DNA of 64,000 bases from Bacillota bacterium (GTDB lineage: Bacteria; Bacillota; Clostridia; Lachnospirales; Lachnospiraceae): positions 6,529-70,528 of the forward strand of contig CABJAN010000017.1 in NCBI GenBank assembly GCA_902363515.1, given 5' to 3'. The position numbers and the translations under genes were made by a program. Shown here in pieces: positions 62,596 to 64,000 of the stretch (positions are counted from its first letter, which is position 1; the number at the start of each line of letters is the position of its first letter). Under the pieces are notes generated by a model that saw only the letters and a list, made by a program, of their open reading frames with translations, searched no databases and was not told the origin of the DNA.

Positions 62596-63501
62596 TTATT
62601 CTTGTTTTTCTTTTGTTTGCAAATACTTCTCTGCATCTTTCACAAAGTTTTGCATCGAATCTGCTTTTGCGGCCAGTTTAAATAGAAACTTCAAATCTCC
62701 AAGTTCCTCCAGAGCTTCCATTTTGTCGCGAAGCCTGTTTGGTATTTCTCCTAAATCTTCCAGGAGTTCAAAAACATCTTCCCGGGTTGCTTCTATTCTC
62801 CCCTCCAGTCTGCCTTCAAGCCGACCTTCTTGTTTTTCTTCCCGTAGCATTTCTTCAAAAATCATATAGCGCTCTCCCATCTCGCGGTCTGTTTTGATGT
62901 TGTGAATGGTCTCCTGGAACTGTTTCACCAGTTCGTCCTGAAAGTCCTCTTCACTTTCTTCTAAATCAGCCGTTGCAAATTTCAGGAATCTGACAAGCTC
63001 TACTGGAACTTCCTCTTCATTTTCTCCTTTGGTACTCAAAAAAATGGTGTAACTTCCATCGTCAAGCTTCGCATTTTTATTCTCCTTGCATTCATTCCCA
63101 AAGGTATAACAGTACAGATGCTCTCCAAAGGGATCAAAATCGCAGACAAAAATCACAAAGGTATCCGGCAGGGTTTCATAATCCTCTCCGCTTGCCAGCG
63201 CCTCCATTACCATCTGGCTGTGGTAGTAGCGGCTGCGTTTTCCTAAAGCTGTCTTTTTCTTCACCTGCATTTCTACATTGTAATGCGTACGATTTTCGTC
63301 TTCTGCATAGATATCCAGACGGACACCTTTGTACTCCGGATGGTAGACAATACTCTTTTCCTTGCTTACAACTACCTGCGCAATAGAGAAACCAAGCACC
63401 ATTTCAAGAAATCCCTTGCAATTTTCCTCCACACACATAACTGCGCCGAAAAGAAAGTTGTCCTTAATCGTCAAATCCTGTAATGTTTTTCGTTTTTTCA
63501 T
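62596..63501 (-). CDS. PD-(D/E)XK nuclease-fold 'transposase'/Rpn-family protein
   Basis: A 301-residue protein of the family usually named Rpn or PD-(D/E)XK nuclease family transposase. It begins with TLQDLTIKDNFLFGAVM, typical of the family, and the nuclease residues are seen in YKGVRLDIYAEDE and HYNVEMQVKKK (about 66-90). GSYTIFLSTKGEN and a Glu/Arg-rich C-terminal helix with a repeated EGRLEGRLEGR segment follow. Such proteins are multicopy in gut Firmicutes; relatives promote recA-independent recombination. The ATG at 63501 follows GGAGG. No terminal inverted repeats of a mobile element were found. Confidence 0.85.
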   Translation of the reverse strand: MKKRKTLQDLTIKDNFLFGAVMCVEENCKGFLEMVLGFSIAQVVVSKEKSIVYHPEYKGVRLDIYAEDENRTHYNVEMQVKKKTALGKRSRYYHSQMVMEALASGEDYETLPDTFVIFVCDFDPFGEHLYCYTFGNECKENKNAKLDDGSYTIFLSTKGENEEEVPVELVRFLKFATADLEESEEDFQDELVKQFQETIHNIKTDREMGERYMIFEEMLREEKQEGRLEGRLEGRIEATREDVFELLEDLGEIPNRLRDKMEALEELGDLKFLFKLAAKADSMQNFVKDAEKYLQTKEKQE

Positions 63502-63592
63502 ATTTCCTCCAGTTCTACAGAGGAATCCTATAAAAGGAGTATAGCATATGCTTAAGGAAAAGACTACACTTTTGAAAAAAATAAAAAAACAG

Positions 63593-63621
63593 TTGACATA
63601 CAATGTTCGATGTGCTATTCT
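63593..63621 (+). promoter_or_regulatory. rRNA operon promoter P1
   Basis: TTGACA (63593-63598), 17 bases, TATTCT (63616-63621), with TG one base before the -10 box. Confidence 0.7.
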
Positions 63622-63716
63622 ATACAAGTTGTTGTTGAGAAAGAAAAGACAATTTAAATTTTTGACTAGACAACATTGGATAGCAACAATAAATTTTTAG
63701 AAAATGAAAAAAGTTG

Positions 63717-63745
63717 TTGACAAAGTATAGAATATATGATATTCT
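63717..63745 (+). promoter_or_regulatory. rRNA operon promoter P2
   Basis: TTGACA (63717-63722), 17 bases, TATTCT (63740-63745), with TG one base before the -10 box. It is followed by GCTGTCGAAAAG, shared with P3. Confidence 0.75.
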
Positions 63746-63801
63746 ATCAAAGCTGTCGAAAAGAACTGAAAAGTAAATCAAAAAAGATTGAAAAAAAGTT
63801 C

Positions 63802-63830
63802 TTGACAAGCCGAGTAAGATGTGATAATCT
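63802..63830 (+). promoter_or_regulatory. rRNA operon promoter P3
   Basis: TTGACA (63802-63807), 17 bases, TAATCT (63825-63830), extended TG. Preceded by AAAAAAAGTTC as in P4, and followed by GGCTGTCGAAAAAGACAG, which can form a CTGTC/GACAG hairpin in the nascent RNA. Confidence 0.78.
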
Positions 63831-63906
63831 AGATTGGCTGTCGAAAAAGACAGAAACAAGCGGAAACAGCTTGAGAAAAAAAGTTTCAAAAAAACGAAAA
63901 AAGTTC

Positions 63907-63935
63907 TTGACAAGCCTTCCTGATTATGGTAATCT
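63907..63935 (+). promoter_or_regulatory. rRNA operon promoter P4
   Basis: TTGACA (63907-63912), 17 bases, TAATCT (63930-63935), extended TG. Followed by GGCTGTCGCAAGAATGACAG, again a CTGTC/GACAG hairpin. Confidence 0.78.
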
Positions 63936-64000
63936 AATATGGCTGTCGCAAGAATGACAGGAACCTTGATAACTGAACAGTGAAACACATGAATCGAAAA
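63936..64000 (+). other. Start of rRNA operon leader; 16S gene lies beyond the edge
   Basis: After the P4 hairpin comes CCTTGATAACTGAACAGTGA (63964-63983), the kind of boxA-like leader found just before 16S rRNA genes in Lachnospiraceae. The window ends before any conserved 16S sequence, so the gene itself is not seen. The whole stretch 63502-64000 contains no convincing protein gene. Confidence 0.6.

Noticed and set aside
63754..63845. Two perfect TGTCGAA sequences (Spo0A 0A-box) after rRNA promoters P2 and P3
   Set aside because: They are part of the conserved initially transcribed GCTGTCGAAAA segment and P4 has TGTCGCA. A seven-base match is expected several times by chance in 64 kb; another occurs at 4113-4119 upstream of opp.
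63736..63957. 73-residue plus-strand frame in the rRNA promoter region
   Set aside because: It runs through two -35/-10 promoters, is Lys/Ser-rich low-complexity and has no ribosome binding site.

Overview
This 64 kb window is chromosomal DNA from a low-to-mid GC, spore-forming-type Firmicute, most probably a gut Lachnospiraceae member near Blautia. The evidence is Firmicutes-type AGGAGG ribosome binding sites, YesMN-type two-component systems next to ABC sugar importers, an spmA-like gene, a Spo0A-type DNA-binding domain, the rpmG-secE-nusG-rplK-rplA order, and a Lachnospiraceae-style rRNA leader at the right end. The genus is inferred by eye; no database was searched.

Layout. 1-4.2 kb: end of rsmI, a CapA-like phosphatase, spmA, a PucR/CdaR-type regulator (minus strand) and a 62-aa unknown protein. 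4.2-10.1 kb: a complete oligopeptide importer (oppA-B-C-D-F order), tightly packed, with a hairpin-plus-U-tract between its apparent promoter and oppA. 10.2-19.5 kb: a small membrane protein, a large fold-back repeat, a GH20 hexosaminidase and MATE exporter (minus), a CntK-like amino-acid racemase coupled to a cysteine-peptidase-like protein, a VWA/MoxR pair (minus) and adenosine deaminase. 19.6-28.1 kb: an NTPase with a nuclease-like C-terminus, a TetR gene with an operator in its promoter, a GH13 enzyme, glgB, an M19 dipeptidase, a DMT transporter and a threonine-aldolase-like enzyme (minus).

28.4-41.6 kb: a DapF-like protein lacking both catalytic cysteines, then a more AT-rich block: sensor kinase, AraC-type response regulator, lipoprotein plus two permeases, esterase, beta-lactamase-fold hydrolase, citrate lyase citD-citE-citF, and an AEC carrier. 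This block reads as one sense-import-hydrolyse-cleave pathway for an unidentified citrate- or citramalate-like ligand, and is the best candidate here for an undescribed system. 41.5-42.6 kb: a stand-alone Spo0A C-terminal-type regulator divergent from an XRE repressor, with two consensus promoters back to back over repeated operator-like sequences. 42.8-45.0 kb: rpmG, secE, nusG, rplK, rplA with two near-identical putative L1-binding hairpins. 45.0-53.2 kb: a CDF-like transporter, a CPA antiporter, a SurA/PrsA-like membrane-anchored protein and a 1494-aa cell-wall-anchored beta-helix protein. 53.3-61.5 kb: a second YesMN-type pair (minus) divergent from a sugar ABC importer and a GH31 alpha-xylosidase of the YicI type. 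61.6-64 kb: an EEP-family phosphatase/nuclease, a PD-(D/E)XK 'transposase/Rpn' nuclease (minus), and four tandem promoters leading into an rRNA operon that begins beyond the right edge.

No CRISPR array, insertion sequence with terminal repeats, prophage structural gene or tRNA was seen. Start codons were often moved inward from the longest reading frame on the basis of ribosome binding sites; those choices are explained per gene.
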